Source of the DNA: Kalaharituber pfeilii
Lineage: Eukaryota > Ascomycota > Pezizomycetes > Pezizales > Pezizaceae
Length of the DNA: 64,000 nucleotides
Assembly: GCA_015179045.1 (NCBI GenBank)
Contig: WHUZ01000005.1
Span: forward strand, 1 to 64,000
Direction: 5' to 3'
Below, in pieces: positions 37,422 through 48,831 of this stretch (within the stretch, counting starts at the first letter, position 1; every line of letters starts with the position of its first letter). The notes beneath the pieces were generated by a model. That model did not search any database. It saw only the letters and a list, made by a program, of their open reading frames with translations, and was not told the DNA's origin. The translations under genes were made by a program, and so were the position numbers.

Positions 37422-40400
37422 ATGGCTGACCTCAAGAACAAGAAGAGGAGCAGCACAGCAGCCCCGACGCCACACGATTGGGACCTGGAAGGAGAATCGT
37501 CGAGTCACCCAAGGGCAGCCAGCCCTGCCCCGTCCAATACACGCTCGGCAGCACCCAATCTTCGGCATGATTCGCAAATGTCGGAGGTTGGTGGTGGTGA
37601 AGGTCGGTACTCGGAAGCCATAGATTCAGATCGACGGATAGGGGCAGACAGTAAGCCTATCCTCTACCTTTTCGTACTTTCGCTGCTTTTCAGGGCCAAT
37701 TACCTAGTGCTAACTTAGATTGTCTCCGTGGGATGATAGATACCGTTCCTGCACAGGAAACACCAGAACGCATCGGCAGATCTGACAAGGTCTCAACCAA
37801 GCAACCATCCAGGGCATCGTCATCGAACTCATCTACTCGAGGACGAGTCACATCCAGCGATAAAAAAGCGCGCAGACCAACAACGTCTCGCAAAGGCTCA
37901 ACCTTACCCACTCATAACAAACCCCGTCCAGAATTCAGTGTCGACGACAATCAAAGTGAAGTTGAGGAAGATCTGCATACGCACAAAGTTCTAAGCTCGA
38001 TTCATGGAACAACCAGTTATACGCAGATGAGACGACACTCTTTACTACGGCGGAGAGGTACAGGTGGAGGAGCTCTATCTGTGGCAGAAGATGAGCATTC
38101 AGAGCACTCTGACAGTGGCGATAACGCACCACAAGATCATGATGATGACCAGGACGCTGGTAGAGATCGTTCGTACGCACCGAGTGAAGCTGATAGTGTG
38201 GAGTCTTTTACACTTAAGGTAAAAAAAAAAAAAACTGCACCTGGTCAAAGCAATAAACTAACATCTTCGCGTTCAGGACCGCCAACAAGCAATCAACGAG
38301 ACCCATCCCTTTGGTATTCGTATCTGGAAACCTGCCCTTTATAAAAAGCTTCGGTCTGTTCAACGCACAGCGGAAGGTGATATCCACTCTACTCCTGGTG
38401 CCCGCATCGGACCACTCTTGAGTTTGGTCAATATCTTGTGGGTCATAGTATTTGGCTGGTGGCTCGCTTCTGCATCATTTATCGCTGGACTCGGTTGTTT
38501 CTTCTTCCTCACGCCAAGCGCACGCGCATATGCACGAGTCTTCTTCGGTTTGTCGTGGTACCTCTTCTATCCTTTTGGCAATTTCGTGGAGTTTGAACAA
38601 GAGGAAGCGTATCTGGAGGAGGATGAGGGTGAGGGTAGAAGTATAAGTGAATATGAACAATGGCAGGCTGGAGACCTAGAAGGTGGAGGGACCTTCTTTG
38701 CACCGAGAACTCCTAGGTCAATCATTGGGCGAAGACGAGAAAGCTTAGATTCCTCAGGTGAAACAGAATCCCTACTTGGAGCTCAGTATAGAAGAGATTA
38801 TTCCACTATGGATTCGCCTGTCCGCAGTCCTCCGAAAAGACGACTTTTTGGCAGAGGAGACTGGAGTATTGGACGAATAGTTTTCTTTACTTGGTTTTAT
38901 TTGGTTGTTGGTAATATTAACGTCCCCTCACTGAACTGCAAGTTCCATGAAACTAACTCTGAGATAGCACCCCTTCTTCTATTGGTGTCTCTGATATGCT
39001 GGTGGCTGGTTTTCACAATACCAATGGCTAAAGTCACTTCTCATCTGTTTTCTCACCTACGTCGACATCCGCTTGCATTGTCATTTCACTCCACTGCATC
39101 AGCTCGCTCTAGTTCTCGTAATCCTTCCATCCTACTATGCACATATCGTGCTGTTGGCTGGAAATACTATAAGTACACCATTGATGGCACAAACATTTTC
39201 TTCATCAATCACATGAGCGTTGTCGTTTTTGTGATCATTGATCACTACGTTCTTGCACAATACATTGGTCTCAAAAACTTTTTCACCGAATCAGCAACAA
39301 TTTTCTTTTTGGCGTTATCTTCGGTGATTCCACTAGCCTATTTTATCGGTCAAGCCGTTGCAAGTATTTCAGCCCAAAGTAGCATGGGGATGGGTGCCAC
39401 CATTAATGCATTTTTCTCCACTATTGTGGAGGTATTTTTATACATTGTTGCACTTGATGAAGGGAAGGGTAGGCTAGTTGAAGGTAGCATTGTGGGAAGC
39501 ATATTGGCCGGCGTCTTATTTATGCCAGGATTATCCATGTGCTCTGGTGCCATAGTCAGAAAAACGCAAAGATTCAATGCCCGGTCTGCCGGAGTCACCT
39601 CTACTATGTTGCTGTTTGCAATCATTGGTGCCTTTGCGCCAACTCTATTCTACCAAATTTATGGCACTGTCAGTAATAACCTACCCCCCATGATTATATA
39701 TTGCTAACAAATCTCTTAAGTATGAACTAACCTGCAGCAAATGTAATGGCAAAGAAACCTCAACCGACTGCCAAAGATGTGTGTTCACACAAGTTCCGGC
39801 AACAACAGACAGGTTTTACTATGATGCAGTCTTGCCATTTACTTACATTGCCGCCACTTTCCTTTTTATCTCATACATGATTGGTCTTTGGTTCACACTT
39901 CGTACTCACGCAGCTGTCATTTGGCAGACCCCTTCTGCGGATACTGTTCCTCAACCATTACAAACCGCATATCTCCTGGGCTCAGTAACTCAACGAAATG
40001 CTCGAGAAGGAGAGGCCCCATATCAAACCGAGAGCCTGCGACAAGGTGTAAAAGATACACAACTATATAAGAGAATTCTGGGTCAAAGCTTGTCAGGTGT
40101 CGGTTTACGGCAGGATGGTGCTGTACCTAGCCCAGTAACGGCTCCTACGGTTCACCCAGGGCAGCCTTTGCATGTTGTACCTCCAAGATCTTCTGAGGAA
40201 GCTCCAGTCCAACTAGAAGCCCCAACACCTGCAACTACAGGAGTACGCGAGCCTGCGGTAACCATTCCTGGTCTTTCAAGTGAACAGAACGCAAGCATAG
40301 TCAGAGGAGTTGCAGAGGTAGCCGCAGCAGCAGCTACAGCCGCCGTACAGGATGCACAAAGGCTACACCAGCAACAACAATGCCTGACGAGAAAGCTTAG

Positions 40401-41323
40401 CGTTAATGTAAATGAGGAACCAACTCAAGTTCACGCAGCACATGGAAACCTTACTCTCACTACAGATCACCAAATAGGCGCTGCTGAAGAATTAGGTGCA
40501 CACGGCGGCCATGATGCTCCAAACTGGAGTAAGGCGAAGAGTGCAATTATTCTAATTGGTGCGACAATACTTTACGCTGTTATGGCAGGTATGCACCCTA
40601 GTTACAGCTTTGCAAGATTTATAGCTCACCACAAGCAGAAATACTCGTCAACACTGTGGACGGTATCCTTCAAAACTTCGAAGTAGACGAAAAGTTCCTA
40701 GGTATTACATTATTTGCTTTAGTGCCAAATACAACAGAATTTCTTGTATGTAACCACCTATATCGTTTGATGCTTGCAATGCACTAACCTTACATTCAGA
40801 ACGCAATTTCGTTTGCAATGAATGGAAATATCGCTCTGAGTATGGAAATTGGTTCAGCCTATGCCCTTCAAGTTTGTCTTCTACAAATACCGGCTCTGGT
40901 GGCCTGGAGTGCATATTCTGTTGGCACTTTTTCGAAGGACCAAATCCTGACACATACTTTTACGTACGGTCTTATCTCCAGGATATACCCTCCACTTTTA
41001 ACCTCATACTGACATGTGCATCACAGGTTGATCTTCCCTCAATGGGACCTTGTGACCGTCATTCTCTGTGTATTCTTATTGTCATACATGTACGGAGAAG
41101 GAAAGAGTAACTACTTCAAAGTAAGTCTAACTAGATATATGTCTATATGTCAAACTAACTGTTGATATTTTAGGGATCGATCCTTGTTTTGAGTTACCTG
41201 ACGGTTATGATGGGCTTCTACTTCAGTTCATATGCAGACGTTCCTCTAAACTCGAAGAGCTCCAATTCATGGCGCAAAGCAGGATCAGGATCTAGAGCGG
41301 GCGGTTATATGATAGAAATTTGA
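37422..41323 (+). CDS. VNX1: Vnx1-like vacuolar cation/H+ antiporter (CaCA superfamily)
   Basis: In yeast, Vnx1 exchanges monovalent cations for protons at the vacuole. Nine exons (37422-37650, 37740-38218, 38277-38910, 38968-39668, 39721-40588, 40639-40745, 40800-40963, 41027-41120, 41174-41323) give 1141 residues. The N-terminal ~235 residues are Ser/Pro-rich and charged. THPFGIRIWKPALYKK is a family signature. Two antiporter alpha-type repeats follow: GQAVASISAQSSMGMGATINAFFSTIVEV and LFALVPNTTEFLNAISFAMNGNIALSMEIGSAYALQV. A cysteine-bearing loop (ELTCSKCNGKETSTDCQRC) lies between hydrophobic segments. The end is GKSNYFKGSILVLSYL followed by a polar tail. Exon 2 could also start at 37719, in frame, adding 7 residues; I prefer 37740 because the likely branch site GCTAAC would be too close to 37718. 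Confidence 0.9.
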
Positions 41324-42002
41324 GATAGAAACATGGCATCTAATGATGAATGTACTAGTACTTTTGCGGTCGCTTCATTGCAGAAAATTTTCTTTTTGGC
41401 AAGTTTATATCCTGTGTTTTGCCTTCGATTACGCGGATAGCAGCGGTCGGTATACGTGAAGAACAAAGTGTGGGGTATCATCACGTTTGTGTAGTTGGGT
41501 ATTTCATGGTCACAGTGCTTGAAGTCTTTACTCATTCCTATTTTGCATCAGAATTGTCTTTCTTTTTCTATTCGAATCCTATTTCCTTTGCTTTTTCTTG
41601 TTTGTATTTCCGCGCGAGGATTTGTCAGCGAGGGGAGGGGTTGCATAATTAGCAGCCGGGCAAGAAATTGGCTTTTCGCCCTTTCAGGAGGGCATCATAT
41701 TTCTTTTGCTTTATGCATGGGGAGATCATTGTTTTTGCTTTCGGCATTACATTGGCAACTTACTCATATACCGCTTCACCTACTCTCTTCTTTTCGTTGC
41801 AGTTCATTTTGAGCATTCCAAGTATATAGTAATTTATAGGTATTTGACATACACCCTCTCATCCTTGCTTGACTTCTCTCGTTCACGGTCCTAGATATTT
41901 CGTTTGTTTGCTCGGCCATTTGTCTACCTAGTTGGTCGTCCGTTATTATTCATGTATAATAATATCAGATATATTAGAATATCAGATTTTGTGTGAGGAA
42001 AA
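41324..42002. other. 3' flank of the VNX1-like gene
   Basis: T-rich sequence without a recognisable coding region. Small frames at 41419-41894 look like random translation of T-rich DNA. Confidence 0.5.
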
Positions 42003-42074
42003 AGTCCTGTGGTCTAGTGGTATGATTTTCGTCTCACACACGAAAGGTCCCGAGTTCGAACCTCGGCGGGACTA
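42003..42074 (+). tRNA. tRNA-Val, anticodon CAC
   Basis: A complete 72-base cloverleaf without an intron. The acceptor stem AGTCCTG pairs with CGGGACT, with a U-G pair near the base. The D-arm GGTCTAGTGGTATGA serves as A-box. The anticodon stem TTCGT/ACGAA holds loop CTCACAC with anticodon CAC at 42035-42037, which reads GUG valine codons. The T-arm TCCCGAGTTCGAACCTCGG contains the B-box and the discriminator base is A. CCA is not encoded, as expected for a nuclear fungal tRNA. Confidence 0.93.
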
Positions 42075-42082
42075 TTTTTTTT
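42075..42082 (+). terminator. RNA polymerase III terminator (T8)
   Basis: A run of eight T directly follows the discriminator base of the tRNA, the normal Pol III stop signal. Confidence 0.85.
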
Positions 42083-43055
42083 AATTTACGTCCTTTTGTA
42101 GTGCCAAATTTCCAGTGAAGCTTATAGGGGCGTGGAGACTAATGGACGCTGAAAGAACTTTCACCGATTGAGGGTAACTGTTGAAGATTATGCAACGAGC
42201 ATCACGGGACGTATCACGTGAGGCTGTCATGAACCGAGATTATGATATAAGGTTATTCCATGTGATGAGGAATCTAAGTTGTGGACACGTGTTGTGATAA
42301 TGAGCAACCTTAATACTCGCACAATTTGCTAGCAGCTCATGTCTATAAATAGGTGGATGTTAGCACATACTGTACGTTGAATATACATGACACAAGTGAA
42401 CAATACTATATGCATTCCTGCGCATCTTTTCCGCATATGTTGCTACAGTAACGCGCGCAACTTGACGTGCCAAGAGAAGGCGTTACAGTACCGAATGGGG
42501 TACAAATGGTTGTTATGTTCTTTCCAGACTAGCGTTATATTATTCATTGGGAAGAGGGTTGGGGATAACTGGGACACTGGTGTTGCACACGTATTTACAC
42601 TTAGATTTTTCCTCAATCTTTTGTAAACGATATATAAACAACATGGGGTTAAAGAACGGAACATAGCGGAAAACAGCCAAACGAGAACGTGAGCCAGCCC
42701 GGTGCCCACATTACAATACATCACTTGAAGGTTCCGTTGTAGCACACCCCCGAGGAAGCCCTAGGGCGTTTATATGATACCGAAGCCCAAATAATGAAAG
42801 AAGCAGTACAAGAACAGGAAAGAGCAGGAAAATGAAGATTTATGTAATTGACGCAAACATGCATTGGCGGAAGACGCATCCGAAAAACTCCATGATAACG
42901 ACAAATGGCCCCCACGAAAGAGGATAGGAAACAACATGATAGTCGGTAGGAGGATAAGATTTGGGAATGTACAAACCTGAAACCCGGAGGAGACTGGGTT
43001 TACTATAAACTTACGTTAATCCGCTGAAAAGAAGATAATAATGTCGAAACGCAGG
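42083..43055. other. Intergenic between tRNA-Val and the FAD oxidoreductase
   Basis: No gene was recognised; frames at 42387-42745 lack motifs. The segment near 43055 should be the oxidoreductase 3' untranslated region. Confidence 0.5.
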
Positions 43056-44474
43056 CTAAAGCAACTCCCAAGCATGCTCCACTGACAACAATCTCACATC
43101 AGCACTCATTTTCCTCGAACCTTCCAGAATCTCCGCCATTACTAGCCCACAGCCGGTGCTTAATGTGATACCCCATGGCCCGTGACCGACGCAGGTATAT
43201 ACTCCATGTGGAGGCATAGGGGGGTGAGAGGGAGAGTTTGGTGATGACCCGCTTCCCCGTCGTGGGTCAGGAGAGGGAGGTGAATTAGTGCTGCTGGGCC
43301 ACCCAAGGAGTTCGTCTGGTATCCGGCCCATGATAGGTTTCCCATCTGGAAGGACAGGTCGGTGGCAAAGGCCCGTCTTAATTATTTCCAGTTCCTCTCC
43401 AGGAGCTGTAGAGATTAGCTGTTTGCCTATCTTGGCGAGGCGTACAATTGATGGGTCGTTGAGCTCTGGAACGGGAACTCCTGATGCAATTGTGGGGAAT
43501 GGGATAGAGGTACTGTTGAGACCAGCAAGGTATATGTCGAAATTTGGCATGCGAGAGAACATCTCAGGTGAGAAGCCACTCTTTTCGTCTGTGGTGAAGA
43601 TCGCATGGCATACGGATGGGGAATCTTCTGGTTTCTGTGCTTCCGCAGATATTCGAGGCGTGCGGTATACAATGGAATACCCTGCGAGTGAGGAAACATT
43701 GAGAACTGGGCATAGGGATGATATATTCGGAAATAATGTGTGGAGCACCTGGGGCGTCCATACACCCGCGGTAATGAGGATCTGGGAGCATGGTACTGTT
43801 ATGGCGGTAGACAAATCAACACTACTGAGCAGTCCTGTGTCGGGATGTTCATGAACATTAGTGACATGCGTTGATAGGTGCAGGTGCACCCCTCGGGCAA
43901 TGCATTCACCGAGGAGGAAGTTACAAAATTTTAAAGGGTCAATTTGCGCGGTGGAATCCGGACGTGAGATGACCTCGACTTGAGGTTGGCTCGAGATTGA
44001 CAGCCATGGAGGAATATCCGCGGAGTCTGTGACAGCTACTGCAGTCTCCACAGGTGTGCATGTGCCATCCACTGATCCCCCACTTTTTGAAGCTACCTCT
44101 GCTCTGCTTGTTCCCTGAAATAACCACGATTCTCCTCTTGGCTTCGAAATGATTCCATTGACAGTTGGCTTTGTGATTAAGCTGAGCCCAATGCTCCCTG
44201 AATATCCCCATTTCTCACGCCCGCCATGCAGCTCCGCTAGTTTCTTGTGCAGATCGAACGAAAGAATGCCGAGGTCCGCGAGGGAAGACGAGAACCAGTC
44301 CTTTGCGATGAAGCCAGCTGCTCGTGCAGATGCCGAGGGGAATATAGAGGGGGAGGATTCAATGATGTGGATCTCGCGGTCAGGGTTGCGAAGGGAAAGG
44401 AAGTAGGCAGTGGAGACCCCCATTACCCCACCGCCAATGATGATGAGCGGGGGGGCTTTTGTTTGGGACGGCAT
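43056..44474 (-). CDS. FAD-dependent oxidoreductase, DAO family (Tda3-like)
   Basis: Single-exon, 472 residues from the ATG at 44474 (MPSQTKAPPLIIIGGGVMG). The frame stays open to 44789, but the upstream 105 codons are Arg- and Pro-rich repeat translation (from a CTC microsatellite), so I use the internal start. The Rossmann FAD motif GGGVMGVSTAYFL lies at residues ~14-26 and ends with an acidic residue in IHIIES. Near the C-terminus GVYTCVGHGPWGITLSTGCGLVMAE is the family's closing FAD-contact segment. The arrangement resembles yeast Tda3 and other DAO-family amine or amino-acid oxidases. The substrate is unknown. A Pro/Ser-rich insert (about residues 405-430) interrupts the C-terminal part. 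Confidence 0.8.
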   Translation of the reverse strand: MPSQTKAPPLIIIGGGVMGVSTAYFLSLRNPDREIHIIESSPSIFPSASARAAGFIAKDWFSSSLADLGILSFDLHKKLAELHGGREKWGYSGSIGLSLITKPTVNGIISKPRGESWLFQGTSRAEVASKSGGSVDGTCTPVETAVAVTDSADIPPWLSISSQPQVEVISRPDSTAQIDPLKFCNFLLGECIARGVHLHLSTHVTNVHEHPDTGLLSSVDLSTAITVPCSQILITAGVWTPQVLHTLFPNISSLCPVLNVSSLAGYSIVYRTPRISAEAQKPEDSPSVCHAIFTTDEKSGFSPEMFSRMPNFDIYLAGLNSTSIPFPTIASGVPVPELNDPSIVRLAKIGKQLISTAPGEELEIIKTGLCHRPVLPDGKPIMGRIPDELLGWPSSTNSPPSPDPRRGSGSSPNSPSHPPMPPHGVYTCVGHGPWGITLSTGCGLVMAEILEGSRKMSADVRLLSVEHAWELL

Positions 44475-47400
44475 TTTGGCAAAAACTGGAGGAATTGAGC
44501 AAGAGAGAGGATGAGCGGGCGCGGACAGGCGATAAAAGCGTGTGTGCAGGGACGACGAGTGAGCGGGCGATGGCCTGGGGAGGCGGCTGCGTCTGGCGAC
44601 TTCCTGAACAGGGACGGGGCGTGATCCGGCAGCAGCGAGCGTCGCAGCAGCAGAGGGACGGAGGATGATTACCTGTGGGGACAGCAGGTGCCATTTATAT
44701 GGTCCCCACGCCCCTCTCCACGCCCTCCTCCTCCTCCTCCTCCTCCTCGTCCTCCTCCTCCTCCTCGTGGCCCGCCCTGCCTGCTCCACGCACCGCCCCG
44801 GCAGTCACCTCGGTCCTCTCCACCACACCCCTCCAGCCATCCTCCTGGCTCCCCACATCTCGAGCGACCAGTCTTGACTGCCGCACAATGCCGCTTCGCA
44901 CATCGGACCTGGCTAGCTCCCTGTGCGAACTTAACAAGCCACTTGTAGCGGTCTGCTACTAAAGTAGGCCCTTTAGTCTGTCTTGCTAGCCAGCAATATA
45001 ACTGCTAGCTTACTCGCCGCGAGGAGCCGCGTCAATATCCCGACCATGATCTGCTCCAAGGGGCGGAATATCTGCGATCATGATTGTGAACCAGGTGCCT
45101 CCGCGCGGTCTTAACCTTGGGAGAAAGCCCGCATAGGCAAAGGAGGTACGAGATGTGGGGTAGTCTCGTTAATGTAGGACATTACGATGAGAAGTGAGTG
45201 TATCAATGCAGCAGCAGTGGCAACAATGACGGGTCATCTGGTGTGCGCCCTCTTGCCTTTGTGGAGACTGCAGGGTCAAACGCTCAATTGGAGCCGGGCG
45301 CGAGGCTGGGGGTTATTCTGGCTATAAACTGGTTACCTACGGTAAAAGTCTATAGCCAGGGTCAGGATACTCACGATGTGCCATTCGCGGATTATGCGAT
45401 ACTATATCTCAAGCTAGACAATATCCATGTGTGCTCAGCTTTATAGCTCGCTAAATTGGTCTCATCTCTCTGGGAAGATCCATCGATCCCCCGCCCCCCA
45501 CCAAGGCCATACTGGGTCGAATTTAGATACTGCTTGATGCGACCCTGGCATACCATTCGAGTTATAGATCTACTTTCACTAGCCCTCGTGGAACGATGGC
45601 ATATGGTCATCACAGGATCCAACAAGGCCACATGGTGCTTTTGCTCCTAGTCTGAACTATTTTGCTCCCTGACTCGCCGTTACATGTACTAAGTAAGGTA
45701 TCAACTGTAAGTTTAAGTGCTGATATGATAAACTATGTAAGGTTAGAAAGAGCACACGTTTTCGGTGACTAAGTAGCTAACGTGCCCGATGTGGTAACGA
45801 TCTGCCCCTGTAACGATCCACTCTCTTGGCACTCCTCGTCATGCATCCCTTGCTCTGCAGGTGTCAGGTATGACGGACGAGACCTGTAGCTCGAAAACAG
45901 AGAAAATGGCTGCAGCTGAGCGAGCTACCGTGGGAGAACTCACATGCAAGGCTGAGGCTGTGGAAGACGACCTCTAGTTCATGAAATGGGAGGAGCCTAG
46001 GGACACTGAAGATCAAATCAAGGTACGGAGATTAGCTTGAGAACTTGAACTACTTATATATATTTGAAGGTGCACTGCATCCCACATGATCTCTGTATAC
46101 AACTGTTGACTTCAAGCAAAAAGACCAGCACTAGGTGGATGAGTATTACTAGGTTTCTATATTATTTTCCTGATTTCGAGGATATTGAGCTAAGTTATAC
46201 ACAGGGAGGGCTCAATTTAGGTGAATGATGATGAATTTGGTTGTAAATATTAGAATTTTGATTTTTCCTTATGATGGCAAATTCTGATTAATGTTATGCA
46301 ATTTCCATAGTTGCAACATATGAGCAAGGAATGCATGACGGGGAGTGCCAAGGGAGTAGATCGTTACCACACTGGGCACAATCTCCGCCGATCATCTTGG
46401 TCCTTCCTCTAGCAAACTATCCGCAAATCATTCCTTAGACAGGATAGGTTTGTCACAAGCCTCTGAGGTGCCCTGTCGGCACCTCTTCCTTTCTCCTAGC
46501 GGCGGCGCAGCCTATCATTATTTCTCACGAATATTAAACGTTGTGGGTACAATTTACCTGCTTAGCTTGGTGGGTATCAAGTTCTCCAGTCTTTGTCTCA
46601 TCAAATCGCGCATGCATGTATTGTAGTGCTTGTGCATGGCCCAACGACCTGGTTCTGAGTTAATATCAACCAATGGAGATTTAACCACTGACCTCTACAG
46701 TAACGTTACTTTGGTTCTACGAGCCATCCTCTGCCTGTTCTCGTGCCTAGATACATCTAAGTAGGAAATACTACTCCGTCTAACTCGCCCAGATATCAAC
46801 AAGTGTGGCCTGATGCCTCAGGAGACGTTGAACATGTGAACATGCAAGGTTCATCTGGCAGCTCTTGTTTTACGTTCATGCAGCGCATAACAAAATCCAA
46901 AAGTAATTCAACCTTGACATGTCCCCTACATTGTGATACTTTTCTACTCGGTCCATAGCTGGTTCAGATATCATGCCAACGTCAGCTGTCATCACTTTTT
47001 GTGTGGCGAAAAGCAGAAGGTCTGTTCGGAGGTTCCCCCACTAGCACACACTAGTTTATGCTTCTTATTTTTGGATCGTATCATCCAACGGGACCCTTGT
47101 TGCTCCGAGTTCACTTCCTCTTCTACTATCTCCAATGACGGTGAAGAGGAAGAAGAAGAATGAGAACAAGAAGGGCCCTTGTGAACGCTAAAGATTCGCG
47201 ACTGGTTGTTTCTGGAGGAGACGAGCGGATGTTAGGTGCATTCCTCTCCACCGATCAATAGGCATTGCTCGCTCTACGTTCAGAGTTGGCATGAGAGTCT
47301 GAGCGCGAGAACCAGACTAGGGCCCGAGATACATGTTGGTATTAGAACTAGAGATCTAGATGCCAATGTACATGTTGATCGCGATGGCATTGTTGACGGA

Positions 47401-48137
47401 GTTTAACCACGCGATGTCACATGACAATCAACAAGCTTAATGCATCATAGAAATTAGTGTATTCATCCCGAAGGAAAGGTTTGATGAGATTATAACCAAC
47501 AAGACTTATTTCATAACGACGTTGCGATAGTAAATACATGGCATTTGTCTGCTTGTATGCATATCTCGTACGGATATGAAAATGTGGTGGCCAGTGAAGC
47601 TGATCCCATGCTGTTCCTGTCGCCGGGAAGCAGCTGTATTATACAGGTCTTGGCTTCCGATTTCCTTCCTTAAACGGCAACTGAGTCTCACTGGCGAGAG
47701 GCAGAACCACATAGCAAAAGCCCACACTTAGGCACTAAGATCTTCCGAAACCCCAGCACCTCTGCACTGTCAAAACTTATCCAATTCGCCACTATCTAAA
47801 ATCCCATTTCATACCAACAAGATGCGCCAGCAGCTCCAACTGCAGGGGCCAGCAATCCTCGTCACCGGAGCCTCCCGAAGAAAACCCATTAGTTTTCGTC
47901 CTGCTTTTACTGCTTCTATATTTCACTCTGTCCTTATCTATTTGTTGTTATGTTTTGTCTTGACTTCGGAGGATTGTCAGTTGACCCCCAACCCTTCTGA
48001 GGCTCATACCAGCACTGATTTTGGGGGATGATATGTCAGCTATACTCTGGTCACAGCCCCATCCCTTCGTTCTCCCAAGGTTCGTCATTAGTGAATGGGC
48101 CATATAGGAATAAAAGATCCTCCAATAGTACCTATAC
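44475..48137. other. Gene-poor intergenic region
   Basis: Begins with the oxidoreductase promoter, including a CTC-type microsatellite at about 44724-44768. No complete gene is recognised. An 8-bp perfect hairpin (GAGGTGCC/GGCACCTC) lies at 46465-46485. A frame at 46933-47163 ends in a Glu run and may be a relic, but nothing identifies it. At 47822 a short start MRQQLQLQGPAILVTGASR looks like the beginning of a short-chain dehydrogenase that is not continued. Confidence 0.45.
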
Positions 48138-48831
48138 TCAGACGATCACGTCCTTCTGTGCATGGCTTCCATTGGTTAGTGCGATGTTCATGCAATCGGC
48201 CAGGTCAGGAAAGTCCTTCATCCATTTCTGATTCTCCCTAATGAGCGGTAATATCACCTGAATTCTCTCGGTCACCTCAAAAAATTGCCAGAAATCTCCC
48301 ATCGTCACAAAATCATACACCTCGCCTTCACATTCACACCTCTCATATCCTTCCTCGAGATCAAGTCTGTTTCATGACCTGCCCTCGAAGTTCTCTTTGC
48401 TTCTATTATGAGGACGATCTTTTGTTCGCCACAGAGAGTACGCCATGAGAACCAAGTTGACGGATACGATCTGTTTTTCCCCACACTAACTATATGTTCT
48501 TGCTTTTTGTTCTTAACTTTGAAGTTGGACAGTATGGGAAGTATCGCATAAACCAAATTGTTGATGTTTCCTCCTTTGAAGTCTTCATATGACTCCGTGA
48601 GATATCCGTCGATCTTCGGACACTCAACTATTCTGTCACACCTACTTCCTTGATTCTGGTATCCTCTACTTCAGGTTTGTATTTTGCTTCTCACAATGTT
48701 CTCTGAACCGACTTTCCTCCAGAGACTTTTCGCCAGATTCCAATATTTGTATTCTGGAGCCCAGCCTCTTCTCCACCTGACGCGGCCATAGAGAAATAGG
48801 ACTTGATCTTTCTCTTCTTCTGGTCATCCAT
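48138..48831 (-). pseudogene. Decayed gene with an EAKR (PD-(D/E)XK-like) motif
   Basis: Several minus-strand frames line up as one broken protein. It begins at 48831 (MDDQKKRKIKSYFSMAASGG) and passes a TGA stop. It then shifts to CDRIVECPKIDGYLTESYEDFKGG and ILPILSNFKVKNKKQEHIV, reaches KIVLIIEAKRTS and KDMRG, and shifts again to GEVYDFVTMGDFWQFFE and VTERIQVILPLIRENQKW. It ends CMNIALTNG at 48138. At least one stop and two frameshifts are present. The hydrophobic strand plus E-x-K (IIEAKR) suggests a restriction-endonuclease-like fold seen in repetitive fungal proteins. This is inference from motif shape and recalled family sequences. Confidence 0.5.

Noticed and set aside
44475..44789. N-terminal extension of the FAD oxidoreductase
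   Set aside because: Arg-rich and repeat-derived; the Rossmann motif starts right after the internal ATG at 44474.
46933..47163. 76-residue frame ending in a Glu run
   Set aside because: Possible relic, but there is no recognisable segment; the Glu run comes from a GAAGAAGAA microsatellite.
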